Assembly (NCBI RefSeq): GCF_016863555.1
Contig: NZ_BOPC01000021.1
Location: forward strand, 1-62,756
From: Micromonospora qiuiae
GTDB lineage: Bacteria; Actinomycetota; Actinomycetes; Mycobacteriales; Micromonosporaceae
Length of the DNA: 62,756 bases
Direction: 5' to 3'
In this document: piece by piece, positions 18,501-26,330 of the stretch
Position numbering within the stretch: position 1 is the stretch's first letter
Layout: every line of letters begins with the position of its first letter
The notes under the pieces: generated by a model
Told to the model about the DNA's origin: nothing
Database searches by the model: none
Seen by the model: only the letters and a program-made list of their open reading frames with translations
Translations under genes and position numbers: made by a program

Positions 18501-18630
18501 CCGCCCCGAGCGCGGCTGGGCAGACCGGCCGGCGCCGCCCGGGATGATCTCCCGCGGGGCAGCGGCCGGTCTGGTGGCGGCCACCGGGCTGGCCGCGGTG
18601 GCTGCGCTGGCCCGCCGGTGGACCCGGTGA
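15553..18630 (+). CDS. FAD-linked D-2-hydroxyacid dehydrogenase fused to 4Fe-4S/CCG electron-transfer module
   Basis: Predicted 1,025-residue fusion enzyme. The N-terminal half has a PCMH-type FAD-binding domain (SRGGGTSLAGE; GGMLGNNSCG) and the matching FAD-oxidase domain with GEHGDGQSRGE. The second half has a ferredoxin-like module with CLACKGCKRDCPVN and two CCG-type repeats (VCCGLTW, SGCCGLAGNFGFE). The layout and length match the YdiJ type of D-2-hydroxyglutarate/D-lactate dehydrogenase. A final hydrophobic helix (about residues 997-1017) suggests membrane attachment, letting it pass electrons to quinone. It is translationally coupled to the ThDP gene upstream and overlaps the next gene. 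Substrate (D-lactate, D-2-hydroxyglutarate or other) cannot be decided from sequence. Confidence 0.82.
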   Translation: MTRVLPETVLHPPEPAHDIDLAALAAQLRAEVDGEVRFDAGSRAAYSTDGSNYRQVPLGVVVPRTVEAAVAAVAVCRRHGAPLTSRGGGTSLAGECTNTAVILDWSKYCHRLLEVDEQARTCLVEPGIVLDELNARLKPTGLEYGPRPATHSHCTLGGMLGNNSCGATAQRAGKVVDNVVELEVLLYDGTRMWVGETSDEEYARIQRDGGRRAQIYQQLRALRDEFLVDIRTRYPDIPRRVSGYNLDSLLPEKNFHVAQALVGSENTLVTVLRARLKLVPVIPAKALVFLGYPDIATAADDVKHILPHNPIALEGIDDKLINFERRKHLHPAALHLMPEGGGWLVVQMGGNTLEEAEEAVVRMLHALRRDGGPTVHRFDDEAHEKQMWEVRESGLGATARVPGEADTWEGWEDSAVPPERLGDYLRDLDALYREYGYEQASLYGHFGQGCVHTRIPFKLTTADGVRQFRSFIERAADLVVSYGGSFSGEHGDGQSRGELLPKMFGDRLIRAFGQFKVIFDPDNRMNPGKVVAPYPLDSHLRIGVDYDHGDVPTHFRYPDDSGSFGRAVLRCVGVGKCRRQHGGVMCPSYMVTREEEHSTRGRARLLFEMLDGTARGGVIGNGWRSGAVRDALDLCLACKGCKRDCPVNVDMATYKAEFLSHHYAGRLRPRPHYSMGWLPAVAALAATAPRAVNALAQAPGLDRLAKTIGGIDQRRDIPVFAPETFQHWFARHTPTGDGTRGEVVLWPDTFTNHFHPGVARAAVEVLESAGWRVRVPGRPVCCGLTWISTGQLGVAKRVLRRSVDVLLPYLRAGTRMVGLEPSCTSVFRSDAHELFPDDDDVTRLRQQTVTLAELLHDHSPGWQPPRIDAHALIQTHCHHHAILGTTADQAVLSAAGVDPEFLDSGCCGLAGNFGFEQGHYEVSEACAERVLLPAVRDAAETDVILADGFSCRTQIEQGAAAGRSAIHLAELLRAGLHHDTVPRRPERGWADRPAPPGMISRGAAAGLVAATGLAAVAALARRWTR

Positions 18631-19715
18631 CCGGGGTGCGACTCACCGCCGAGGCGTACCGGATCGACACCGACGCCCCCGAGGGCGACGGCACCCTCGC
18701 CTGGAGCAGCACCACCCTGGTGCTGGTCCAGGCGCTGGCCGACGGGCACACCGGGATCGGCTGGACGTACGGGCCGACGGCCGTCGTCGCGGTGGTGGCG
18801 GACCTGCTCGCGCCGGTCCTCGCCGAGCTGCACCCGGACGATGTGCCGGCGGCCTGGACGGCCATGCAACGCCAGCTACGCAACGCCGGTCGCCCCGGCG
18901 TCGCCGGGCTCGCCCTGTCGGCGGCCGACTGCGCCCTGTGGGACCTCAAGGCTCGCCGGCACGACCTGCCGCTCGCCCGGCTGCTCGGCACCGCCCGCCA
19001 GCAGGTGCCCGTCTACGGCAGCGGCGGCTTCACCACCTACGACGCGGACCAGCAACATCGGCAGCTCGCCGAATGGGTGCACGAGCAGGGCATCCCCCGC
19101 GTCAAAATCAAGATCGGGGAGTCCTGTGGCAGCGAGGTGGCACGGGACCTGGCCCGGATGGCGGCGGCCCGGCGCACCATCGGGGACCAGGCCGAGCTGT
19201 TCGTCGACGCCAACGGCGCCTACCAGCGCAAGCAGGCGGTGCGGGTGGCGCATGCCGCGGCGGACCTGGACGTGCGCTGGTACGAGGAGCCGGTCAGCTC
19301 CGACGACCTGCCCGGCCTCGGCCTGGTCCGGGATCACGTCATGCCCGACGTGACGGCCGGGGAGTACGGCTTCGACCTGGTCTACTTCCACCGGATGGCC
19401 CCGTACGTGGACTGCCTGCAGATCGACGTCACTCGCTGCGGCGGGATCACCGAGTTCCTGCGGGCCGCCGCGGTGGCCGACGCCGCCGGGATCCAGGTGT
19501 CCGGGCACTGCGCCCCGCACCAGCACCTGCCGGTCGCCGCCGCCGTCGCGAACCTGCGGCACCTGGAGTGGTTCCACGACCACGTCCGCATCGAGGCGAT
19601 GCTCTTCGACGGCACGCAGCCGACCAGCGGCGGCACGGTCGGAGTATCGCTGGACCGGCCCGGCAACGGCCTGGAGTTCCGCGCCGAGCGGGCACAGCGC
19701 TACCGGGTGGCCTGA
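18627..19715 (+). CDS. Mandelate racemase/muconate lactonizing-type enolase-superfamily enzyme
   Basis: Predicted 362-residue protein if the GTG overlapping the upstream stop is used; another GTG lies nine bases upstream. The enolase-superfamily catalytic set is visible: KIKIG (KxK base), VDANGAY (metal Asp), YEEP (metal Glu), AGEYGF (metal Glu) and a His in SGHCAPHQH. Members dehydrate, epimerise or racemise carboxylic acid substrates by taking a proton next to the carboxylate. The operon with a hydroxyacid dehydrogenase suggests a sugar acid or similar acid, but the reaction is unknown. It is convergent with the GH15-like gene, 11 bases away. Confidence 0.8.
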   Translation: MTGVRLTAEAYRIDTDAPEGDGTLAWSSTTLVLVQALADGHTGIGWTYGPTAVVAVVADLLAPVLAELHPDDVPAAWTAMQRQLRNAGRPGVAGLALSAADCALWDLKARRHDLPLARLLGTARQQVPVYGSGGFTTYDADQQHRQLAEWVHEQGIPRVKIKIGESCGSEVARDLARMAAARRTIGDQAELFVDANGAYQRKQAVRVAHAAADLDVRWYEEPVSSDDLPGLGLVRDHVMPDVTAGEYGFDLVYFHRMAPYVDCLQIDVTRCGGITEFLRAAAVADAAGIQVSGHCAPHQHLPVAAAVANLRHLEWFHDHVRIEAMLFDGTQPTSGGTVGVSLDRPGNGLEFRAERAQRYRVA

Positions 19716-19726
19716 GCCGGCGCTGA

Positions 19727-21514
19727 TCACTCGCCCGAATCCTGGTAGCAGGGTTCGATCTGGCCCAGGGTCGCCGCGGTCTCCAACATCAGCGCGTGCA
19801 CGAACGCCTGCGGCAGGTTGCCGCGAAGCTGACGCTGCTGCACGTCGTACTCCTCTGTGTAGAGGCCCGGCGGGCCGCACGCGGCCCGGTTGCGTTCGAA
19901 CCACCGGTTGGCCGCCACCGTGTCCCCGGCCTGCCAGCAGGCCAGCGCGGCGGCGAACCCGCAGAGCAGGAAGGCGCCCTCGGCGTCACCGAGCGGCCGT
20001 CGGTCGGGGCGGAACCGGTACAGGTAGCCGTCCTGCGTGAGCTGCCTGAGGACCGCCCGGCGGGTCCGCTCGACCCGGGGATCCTGCGGCGGGAGCGCCC
20101 CGCGGATCCCGGGCAGCAGCAGCGCGGCGTCGACCCGGTCGTCGTCGTAGGCCCGCCGCCAGTGCCCGTCGGCGGCCAGGCCCTTCGCGGCGGTCTCCGC
20201 GAGGATCCGGTCGGCCAACGCCGACCAGGTGGCCGCCAGACGTGGCGGGGCGCTACCGGCCGCCGCTCGCAACCCGGCCACGCAGGTCAGCTTCGAATGC
20301 GTCCAGTGGCGCGCCGGCAGCTCCCAGATCCCGGCGTCCGGCTGCGACCAGCGCCGCTCGATCGCACCGACGGCTACCCGCATGGCTTGCTGGCCGTCGC
20401 TGTCGAGCCGGTCGTGGCGCTGCGCCGCGGCCAGCACCATCAGCACCTCGCCGAAGCAGTCCAGCTGGAACTGGCTGCCCACCCAGTTGCCGGTACGGAC
20501 CTCGGAACCCGGGTATCCGGGCAGGTCGCACTGCGGCTGTTCCCGTGGCACCGGATTCCCGTCGACGGTGTATGCCGGCGCGAGGCGGTCCCCGTCGGCC
20601 AGCACCCGGTCGCTGAGGAAGGTGACGGCGTCGTCGAGCAGGTCGTACCGGCCGACCAGCGCGGCGGCCTGACCGGCGAAGGACTGGTCACGGAGCCACG
20701 CGTACCGGTAGTCGTAGTTGCGCCCGGCCATCGCCCGCTCGGGCAGGGCGGTGGTCGCGGCGGCGACCATGCCGCCGCCCGGACGGGTCATACCCCGCAG
20801 TACGGCGTAGGCCAACGTCGCATCGCGTCGCGCCGGTCCCGCCAGCGACGGGACCACCCCGGCCCAGTGGTGCTCGGTGGTCCGCCACAGCTCTCCAGAT
20901 GACTCGCCCGGCTGCTGATCATGCGGGCTGGTGGCGAGCTCCAACACCAGGTCATGCCGGCCACCCGCCGGGACCGTCAGCTCACCGGCGAGGAAACCCT
21001 GCCGGTCCCGGCGCAGCCCGGCGCCGCCCCGGAACCGCAGGTGCAGCCCGCCGGTGCGGGCCAGCCACCGCTCGCCGTCGCGGGCCACGTCCTGCACCGG
21101 CTCCCGGCCGAAGTCGGCCCGTGGGTCCAGCACCACCCGTACCCGCGCCGGCCGTTCCAGCGCGCGGACCTGGCGCAGCAGCACCAGCCGGTCCGCCTCG
21201 CCGGGGAAGACCAGGGCGTCCCGGGACTCGATGATCCCGTCCTCGGTGACCCACCGGCTGCGCCAGACCAGTGATCCCGGCTCGTAGTGCCCGCCCCAGA
21301 CGAAGCGGCCGGCCGCCGGGGCGACCAGGAACCGGCCCGCCCCGCCGAGCAGCGCGCTGAACACCGCCGGGTCGGACCAGCCGGGGGCACACAGCCAGGC
21401 GACGTTCCCACCGGGGCCGATCAACGCGCCGCGGTGCCCGTCGGCGAGCAGGGCGTAGGCACGCAGCACGGCCGGCATGCTGCCGGTGGTCGGGCCCGTC
21501 TCCGTTCCGGACAT
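19727..21514 (-). CDS. Glycoside hydrolase family 15-like enzyme (glucoamylase/trehalase type)
   Basis: Predicted 595-residue cytoplasmic protein with no signal peptide. The N-terminal beta-sandwich domain starts with the GALIGPGGNVAWLCAP pattern typical of bacterial GH15-like proteins. The (alpha/alpha)6 barrel carries NYDYRYAWLRDQSF and, near the end, EEYD and GNLPQAFVHAL. In actinomycetes such proteins include trehalases and glucan-1,4-alpha-glucosidases, so trehalose or maltodextrin hydrolysis is plausible. The ATG chosen follows the intergenic region shared with the divergent SDR gene; longer in-frame starts would run through that SDR gene on the other strand. Confidence 0.82.
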   Translation of the reverse strand: MSGTETGPTTGSMPAVLRAYALLADGHRGALIGPGGNVAWLCAPGWSDPAVFSALLGGAGRFLVAPAAGRFVWGGHYEPGSLVWRSRWVTEDGIIESRDALVFPGEADRLVLLRQVRALERPARVRVVLDPRADFGREPVQDVARDGERWLARTGGLHLRFRGGAGLRRDRQGFLAGELTVPAGGRHDLVLELATSPHDQQPGESSGELWRTTEHHWAGVVPSLAGPARRDATLAYAVLRGMTRPGGGMVAAATTALPERAMAGRNYDYRYAWLRDQSFAGQAAALVGRYDLLDDAVTFLSDRVLADGDRLAPAYTVDGNPVPREQPQCDLPGYPGSEVRTGNWVGSQFQLDCFGEVLMVLAAAQRHDRLDSDGQQAMRVAVGAIERRWSQPDAGIWELPARHWTHSKLTCVAGLRAAAGSAPPRLAATWSALADRILAETAAKGLAADGHWRRAYDDDRVDAALLLPGIRGALPPQDPRVERTRRAVLRQLTQDGYLYRFRPDRRPLGDAEGAFLLCGFAAALACWQAGDTVAANRWFERNRAACGPPGLYTEEYDVQQRQLRGNLPQAFVHALMLETAATLGQIEPCYQDSGE

Positions 21515-21712
21515 CGTCGCCTCTCGGCCTCGTTGGCGTACATGCCGGCGTACCCGCTCATCCTCGCCCGACACGCCGGCCGGCTGGTGTTGCGGTGCGC
21601 CGCCGTCACCCCGCCTTCGGGGTCGCTGCACCATTCCGGGCACCGGGGCGGTGACTGGCCGGGCCGCTGACGGGTAGTGCGGCAGCAGGAGCGGACGACA
21701 GGAGGCGTGGGT
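21515..21712. promoter_or_regulatory. Divergent promoter region between GH15-like gene and SDR gene
   Basis: The 198-bp gap between divergent genes must contain promoters for both. A ribosome binding site (AGGAGGCG) is clear before the SDR ATG. I could not assign specific promoter boxes. Confidence 0.35.
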
Positions 21713-22720
21713 ATGCGGCGACAGGACGTCCAGGTGGCGGTGGTCACCGGCGCGAGCGCGGGAGTGGGCCGGGCCACCGTGCGGCTGCTCGCCCGCCGCG
21801 GAATCGCCATCGCCCTGCTGGCCCGCGGACGCGTCGGGCTCGATGCCGCCGCCGAGGAGGTACGGGCCGCCGGCAGTCGCGCCCTGCCGATCGAGGTCGA
21901 CATGGCCGACCACGACCAGGTCGTCGCCGCCGGCCGGCGGATCGAGGCGGAACTGGGCCCCATCGACCTGTGGATCAACAACGCGTTCAGTTCCGTCTTC
22001 GCGCCTTTCCAGCAGACCCGGCCGGAGGAGTTCCGCCGCGCCATGGAGGTCACCTACCTCGGCTACGTGCACGGCACCCGGGTGGCGCTGTCCCACATGA
22101 GCCCTCGCGATCGGGGCACCATCGTGCAGGTCGGCTCCGCGCTGGCCTACCGGGGCATCCCGTTGCAGGCGACCTACTGCGGGGCGAAACACGCGATCGT
22201 CGGGTTCACCGAGGCACTGCGCTGCGAACTCCTGCACGAGCGCAGCAAGGTGCAGTTGACGATGGTGCACCTGCCGGCGTTGAACACCCCGCAGTTCGAC
22301 TGGCTGCTGTCCCGGCTGCCCCGGCATGCCGAGCCGGTGCCGCCGATCTACCAGCCGGAGGTGGCCGCGCGGGCGATCGTCGGCGCGGCCGACCGGCCCG
22401 GCCGCCGAGAGTACTGGGTGGGCGCTTCCACGGTGCTGACCATCCTCGGCAACCGCATCGCCCCCGGACTGCTCGACCGCTACCTGGCCCGCACCGGCTA
22501 CAAGTCCCAGCAGACGGATCGCCCCGCCGACCACGACCGGCCCAACAACCTGTGGCATCCCCTGGACGGTCCCGGCGGGCACGACTACGGCGCCCATGGC
22601 GGTTTCTCTGCCCGCTCGCACAGCCGCAGCCCGCAAGCGTGGCTGTCCCGCCACCGCCTCGTAACGGCCGCCGGGCTGGCCGGAGCAACCGTCGGCACCC
22701 TCGCCTGGCTCCGGCGCTGA
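21713..22720 (+). CDS. Short-chain dehydrogenase/reductase with C-terminal membrane helix
   Basis: Predicted 335-residue SDR. The cofactor motif is TGASAGVG (near residue 12). The structural and catalytic residues appear as NNAF, the Ser in QVGSALAYRG, and YCGAK (Tyr and Lys of YxxxK). A Pro/Gly-rich spacer (about 265-310) leads to a final hydrophobic helix (about 313-330) that may anchor it to the membrane. The ATG with a GGAGG site eight bases upstream is preferred over a GTG 36 bases earlier. Substrate is unknown; homologues of this extended form are widespread in actinomycetes near stress genes. Confidence 0.82.
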   Translation: MRRQDVQVAVVTGASAGVGRATVRLLARRGIAIALLARGRVGLDAAAEEVRAAGSRALPIEVDMADHDQVVAAGRRIEAELGPIDLWINNAFSSVFAPFQQTRPEEFRRAMEVTYLGYVHGTRVALSHMSPRDRGTIVQVGSALAYRGIPLQATYCGAKHAIVGFTEALRCELLHERSKVQLTMVHLPALNTPQFDWLLSRLPRHAEPVPPIYQPEVAARAIVGAADRPGRREYWVGASTVLTILGNRIAPGLLDRYLARTGYKSQQTDRPADHDRPNNLWHPLDGPGGHDYGAHGGFSARSHSRSPQAWLSRHRLVTAAGLAGATVGTLAWLRR

Positions 22721-22730
22721 GCCGGAAGCG

Positions 22731-22783
22731 GCACGAGACGCCGCAAGTCGGGGCCTGGGCACGAGACGCCGCAAGTCGGGGCC
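22731..22783. repeat. Perfect 25-bp tandem direct repeat
   Basis: A 25-bp sequence beginning GCACGAGACGCCGCAAGTCG occurs at 22731-22755 and again at 22759-22783, separated by TGG. Its core CCGCAAGTCGGGG is the inverted form of CCCCGACTTGCCG found about 50 bases further on, so the region can form stem-loops. It directly follows the SDR stop codon and forms the left part of repeat family A. Confidence 0.75.
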
Positions 22784-22990
22784 CCGCCCACAGGACACCG
22801 CAAGTCGCGGTCTCAACCGGCCCGGTCACCCCGACTTGCCGCGACCCGTGCCACCCAAGAGGCCGGACACCCCGACCTGCCGCATCCCGCACCTGCCCTG
22901 ACCGCCTCAACACCCCGACCTGCCGCAACCCGCGCCATCCACCCTGCCGGGCGCCACGTCCCCAGGGGCCACGTCCCCAGGGCCGCGCGC
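22784..22990. repeat. Intergenic repeat cluster, family A (second copy)
   Basis: Degenerate units close to CCCCGACCTGCCGCAACCCG follow each other at roughly 22837, 22878 and 22914. The segment from about 22811 aligns with the first ~130 bases of the window. After it lie two GGCGCCACGTCCCCAG-like copies near 22948-22980. No gene is supported here. The rest of the 596-bp gap (to 23316) holds an operator-like palindrome at 23150 and the 5' leader of the next gene. Confidence 0.6.
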
Positions 22991-23149
22991 CCCCAGGCAC
23001 CCGCGGCCACCACGCCCGAGCCCACCTCGCCGTTATCCATTACCGCTGTTTCGGACCTGCGCAAGCTGCTCAGCCGCGCGCTGACGGGCCTCCCGGAGAA
23101 GGTCTGCCGATGACCGGGAAGGCGCGACGCATCCAGCATCTGCTATGAA

Positions 23150-23163
23150 TGGGAACGCTTCCA
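23150..23163. promoter_or_regulatory. CebR-like operator candidate
   Basis: TGGGAACGCTTCCA is an imperfect palindrome. It matches the CebR operator TGGGAGCGCTCCCA, known from cellulose-utilisation genes of Streptomyces and Thermobifida, at 12 of 14 positions. It lies about 155 bp before a secreted Cip1-like gene, which fits cellobiose-responsive control. The match is by eye and binding is untested. Confidence 0.5.
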
Positions 23164-23316
23164 CGGGAGGGTGGCGAAGGTGGATCGCAACGGAGCGACC
23201 CGACTACCAGGACGTATCGCCAGCCCGCCCGGGACTTCACCCGCCAGGCGGCGTGACGCCGCATTCCGCCCCGTGCCCCGCCAGCGTGGTGGGGGACCGA
23301 GCCATGGAGGAAAGCC

Positions 23317-24093
23317 ATGCGTACCCTTCTTGCCGCGTTGACCGCCGCTCTGACGCTCGGCGCCGCGGCTGGCAGCGTCCCGTCCGATGCCGCGGCTGCC
23401 TCCCAGCGCGGATCCTGCACCCGCCACCTGCTCTTCTGCGAAGACTTCGAACGCCTGCCGCGCGGCGGCCCCAGCACCCTCAACTGGGGCGTCGACACGC
23501 GTAACGGCACCCTCACCGTGGAGCGTGACCGCCGAGGCAACCAGGTGCTGCACATCCACACCGTCGACAATGGACGTGCTTTCCTGCGCGTCGACGACTT
23601 CGCCGCACCGGGCAACCGCTTCTACGGCCGGATGCGGCTGCGCGTCGACGCCTTCCCCACCGCCCCCGACTGGGCTCACTTCACGCTCGTCGAGGCGACC
23701 GGCACCGGCAGCTCGGAGATCGTCCGTCCGATCGGCGGCCAGTACGCCCCCACGGTTCCCGGCATCTTCTGGGGTGTGGGCGCCGACGGCGGGCCGACCG
23801 GCGACTGGACCAACTGGCGGGAGTCCGCCCCGGTCGTCGAGGACACCTGGCAGTGCTTCGAGTGGAAGCTCGACCCGGCGGACAACCGCGTCGCGGTGTG
23901 GATCGACGGAGTGGCGAACCCGGAGCTGTCCGCCTCCACCAACAAGCACGGCGGTAACGACGTGCCGTTCATCCTGCCCACGGTGAACACCGTGAAGATC
24001 GGCTGGCAGCTCTACCAGGGCGGCACCACGCCGGGCGCCTTCGACCTCTGGATCGACGACATCGCGCTCTCCACCAAGCGCCTCGGCTGCTGA
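23317..24093 (+). CDS. Secreted Cip1-like/polysaccharide-lyase-fold protein
   Basis: Predicted 258-residue secreted protein. A Sec signal peptide (about residues 1-27, ending AAA) is followed by one compact beta-rich domain. The pattern HLLFCEDFE, DWAHFTLVEATG, RPIGGQY, WGVGADGGPTGDWTNW and W.CFEWK resembles the Cip1 core domain of cellulolytic fungi and its actinomycete homologues, which have a jelly-roll fold related to polysaccharide lyases. Cip1 has been linked to biomass degradation. The assignment is by recognition, so the enzymatic activity is uncertain. A strong GGAGGAAAG site fixes the start, and a terminator hairpin follows the stop. The CebR-like site upstream supports a role with cellulose or related polymers. 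Confidence 0.65.
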   Translation: MRTLLAALTAALTLGAAAGSVPSDAAAASQRGSCTRHLLFCEDFERLPRGGPSTLNWGVDTRNGTLTVERDRRGNQVLHIHTVDNGRAFLRVDDFAAPGNRFYGRMRLRVDAFPTAPDWAHFTLVEATGTGSSEIVRPIGGQYAPTVPGIFWGVGADGGPTGDWTNWRESAPVVEDTWQCFEWKLDPADNRVAVWIDGVANPELSASTNKHGGNDVPFILPTVNTVKIGWQLYQGGTTPGAFDLWIDDIALSTKRLGC

Positions 24094-24105
24094 CCCGCCC
24101 GGCCT

Positions 24106-24136
24106 GGTGACCCTGCCCGCAGGCGGCAGGGTCACC
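24106..24136 (+). terminator. Hairpin terminator after Cip1-like gene
   Basis: Perfect 12-bp inverted repeat GGTGACCCTGCC / GGCAGGGTCACC with a 7-base loop, 13 bases after the stop codon. No U-tract follows, as is common for actinomycete terminators. Confidence 0.75.
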
Positions 24137-24257
24137 ACCGTCGAGGAGCGCCTTTACCACTTGCTCCCGGCGTGGCACGCTTCGTAATGCCCCTCGATGT
24201 GGTCCCGGCGCGGTCCAGCGGCGTGGACGGGTGCGATGACAGGGAGCCGACAACGAC

Positions 24258-26318
24258 ATGTGGCGACGTGGGACGGCCTATCCGTTGCTCCTCTGGCTGG
24301 TGCTGTCCGCCGTCATCGCGGGCGCCTGGATCCGATTCGGCAGCTCCAACCTCACCACGGTGTTGACGATCGTCTCCACTCTGGTCGCCCTGCTGCCGGT
24401 GCTGAAGGTCGGCCCGCTCAGCTGGTCGACGCCGAGCCGACAGAGCACCCAGGAACAGATCGACCAGGCGGTGCAGGTCCTGGCGGTCGAGGTACGCAAC
24501 CAGTGGGACGAGGAGGCCCGCCGGCGGCAACTCCAGGAAGCACGGCAGATGCCGGTCCGCTGGGAACTGACGGAACGGCGCAACGACCGGTTCCCCGCGA
24601 CCGGAGAGCTGCCACGCCTGATCGACGAGTACGTCGGACAGCCCCGCCCGATGGTGATCATCGGTGAACCGGGTTCGGGGAAGACCGGCCTGTGCGTCAT
24701 CCTCACGCTGGACCTACTGAAGGAGGCTTCGCCGCGGCTGCCGGTCCTGTTGCAGATCGCATCGTGGGACCCGGAGGAGAATCTCGACGACTGGTTGGTC
24801 CGCAGGCTGGCGGAGGACTACCCGTTCCTGGGCAACGAGGCGCGGTTCGGCGCCACCGCCATTCGAAAGATCGTGACACAACGCCGGGTGCTGCCGATCC
24901 TGGACGGCCTCGACGAGTTGCCGCCCGAGCAGCGACCGGTGGCGTTGCGGGCGCTCGACGAGGACTGGTCGAGCGACCGGCCGTTCGTGCTGACCTGCCG
25001 CACGGACGAGTTCACCGCGGCCAACGCCCAGCGGCTGTTGATGGGGGTGCTGGTGGTCCGGCTACGCCCACTGGAGCCACAGGCGGCGGCGACGTTCCTC
25101 CTGGACGCCAGCGCGGACGTCCGGCTCGACGAGTGGGAGCCGGTCCTGGGTAACCTGGTTGACAGCCCGTCGGGCGAGCTCGCACAGACGCTCACCAAAC
25201 CGTTGATGCTCGCGCTGGCCCGCACCGTCTACGGCGCGGAGGGCGCGTCGCCCGGGGAGTTGCTGGACCGGAACCGCTTTCCCGGGCAGCACGACATCGA
25301 GGAACATCTGCTCGACCGTTTCATCCCGACGGTCTTTCACACCCGCCCGCACCGGGCGGTGCCGAGTCCGACCCGCGTCTCGCGTCGCTGGGATCCCAGC
25401 GTGGCGCAGCGGGCGCTGGTGTTCCTGGCCGAGCACCTGGACAAGCTGGGCACCCGCGACCTGGCATGGTGGCAGATCAGACGGGCGCTGCCCCGACCTC
25501 TACCGCATCTCGTCCGGGTGCCCCTCGGCACGTTGAGCTGCGGGCTATTGGGCTGGATGATGTTCGGCCTGTTCGGTCGGCCGCACCTCGGTGTGGTCTT
25601 CGGGCTGCTGGTCGGCTTCCTCGCCGCGCTGCCGCTGGGACTCTTCCAGGACAACCGGCCCCGGCGGTTCGCCCCCCGCATGCTGCGGCGGGTGGAACTC
25701 GCACCGGAGTTCCTGGTGCGCGACATCGGGTTCGGCATCGTCGGCACGCTGGTCGGAGGGCTCATCGTGGGCCTGCTGTTCAGCGTCGGCTACGGGCTGT
25801 TGATCGGCTTGTTCTTCGGGCTGGTCTTCGGGATGGTCCGCCGATTCACCGAGCCCACCGAGCCGCGGGAGCCGGCCAGCCCGGACAACGTGCTCACCAG
25901 CGACCGCAGCACGGTCCTGTACGGCACGGTGCTGGGCGGGGGCGCGGGCGGGCTCGTCGGTGGCTTTCTTGGTGGCGTGGTCGGTGCCGAGCAGTACGGG
26001 TTGATCTTTCAACTGGACCCGCTCCGGGAAGGGCTGCTCGGCGCGGGCGTCGGGCTACTGCTCGGTGCGGCTGGTCTCGGCATGATGGTCTACACCACCA
26101 GCGCCTGGGCTCAGTTCGTGCTGGCGCGGCTCTGGTTGGCGGCGCGTGGCAGAACCCCGCTGCGGCTGATGACGTTCCTTCGGGACGCCCACAAGCTCGG
26201 CGTGCTCCGGCAGGTGGGACCGCTCTACCAGTTCCGGCACGCGTTGCTGCAGGAGCGGCTCGTGCGGCCCGGATCGGCAGCGCAGCCACGATCAACAGAG
26301 GAGATCGTTCCCCTGTGA
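24258..26318 (+). CDS. Membrane-anchored NACHT-family NTPase
   Basis: Predicted 686-residue protein. Two N-terminal hydrophobic helices (about residues 8-48) precede a NACHT-type P-loop domain with Walker A GEPGSGKTG (about residues 136-144) and Walker B ILDGLDELP (about 215-223). The C-terminal half has Gly-rich membrane helices (about 415-455, 490-525, 550-580 and 590-620). NACHT proteins are STAND NTPases used as signalling switches; some bacterial NACHTs defend against phage, and others in actinomycetes have developmental or unknown roles. No sensor repeat domain is visible at the C terminus, so the membrane part may be the sensor or effector. It stands alone on this strand, converging with an unknown gene. 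Confidence 0.8.
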   Translation: MWRRGTAYPLLLWLVLSAVIAGAWIRFGSSNLTTVLTIVSTLVALLPVLKVGPLSWSTPSRQSTQEQIDQAVQVLAVEVRNQWDEEARRRQLQEARQMPVRWELTERRNDRFPATGELPRLIDEYVGQPRPMVIIGEPGSGKTGLCVILTLDLLKEASPRLPVLLQIASWDPEENLDDWLVRRLAEDYPFLGNEARFGATAIRKIVTQRRVLPILDGLDELPPEQRPVALRALDEDWSSDRPFVLTCRTDEFTAANAQRLLMGVLVVRLRPLEPQAAATFLLDASADVRLDEWEPVLGNLVDSPSGELAQTLTKPLMLALARTVYGAEGASPGELLDRNRFPGQHDIEEHLLDRFIPTVFHTRPHRAVPSPTRVSRRWDPSVAQRALVFLAEHLDKLGTRDLAWWQIRRALPRPLPHLVRVPLGTLSCGLLGWMMFGLFGRPHLGVVFGLLVGFLAALPLGLFQDNRPRRFAPRMLRRVELAPEFLVRDIGFGIVGTLVGGLIVGLLFSVGYGLLIGLFFGLVFGMVRRFTEPTEPREPASPDNVLTSDRSTVLYGTVLGGGAGGLVGGFLGGVVGAEQYGLIFQLDPLREGLLGAGVGLLLGAAGLGMMVYTTSAWAQFVLARLWLAARGRTPLRLMTFLRDAHKLGVLRQVGPLYQFRHALLQERLVRPGSAAQPRSTEEIVPL

Positions 26319-26330
26319 CCCGCGTCCGGG

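Noticed and set aside
22811..22945. Possible CRISPR array
   Set aside because: Units are short, imperfect and unevenly spaced, spacers resemble each other, and no cas gene is visible. The same units recur at other loci.
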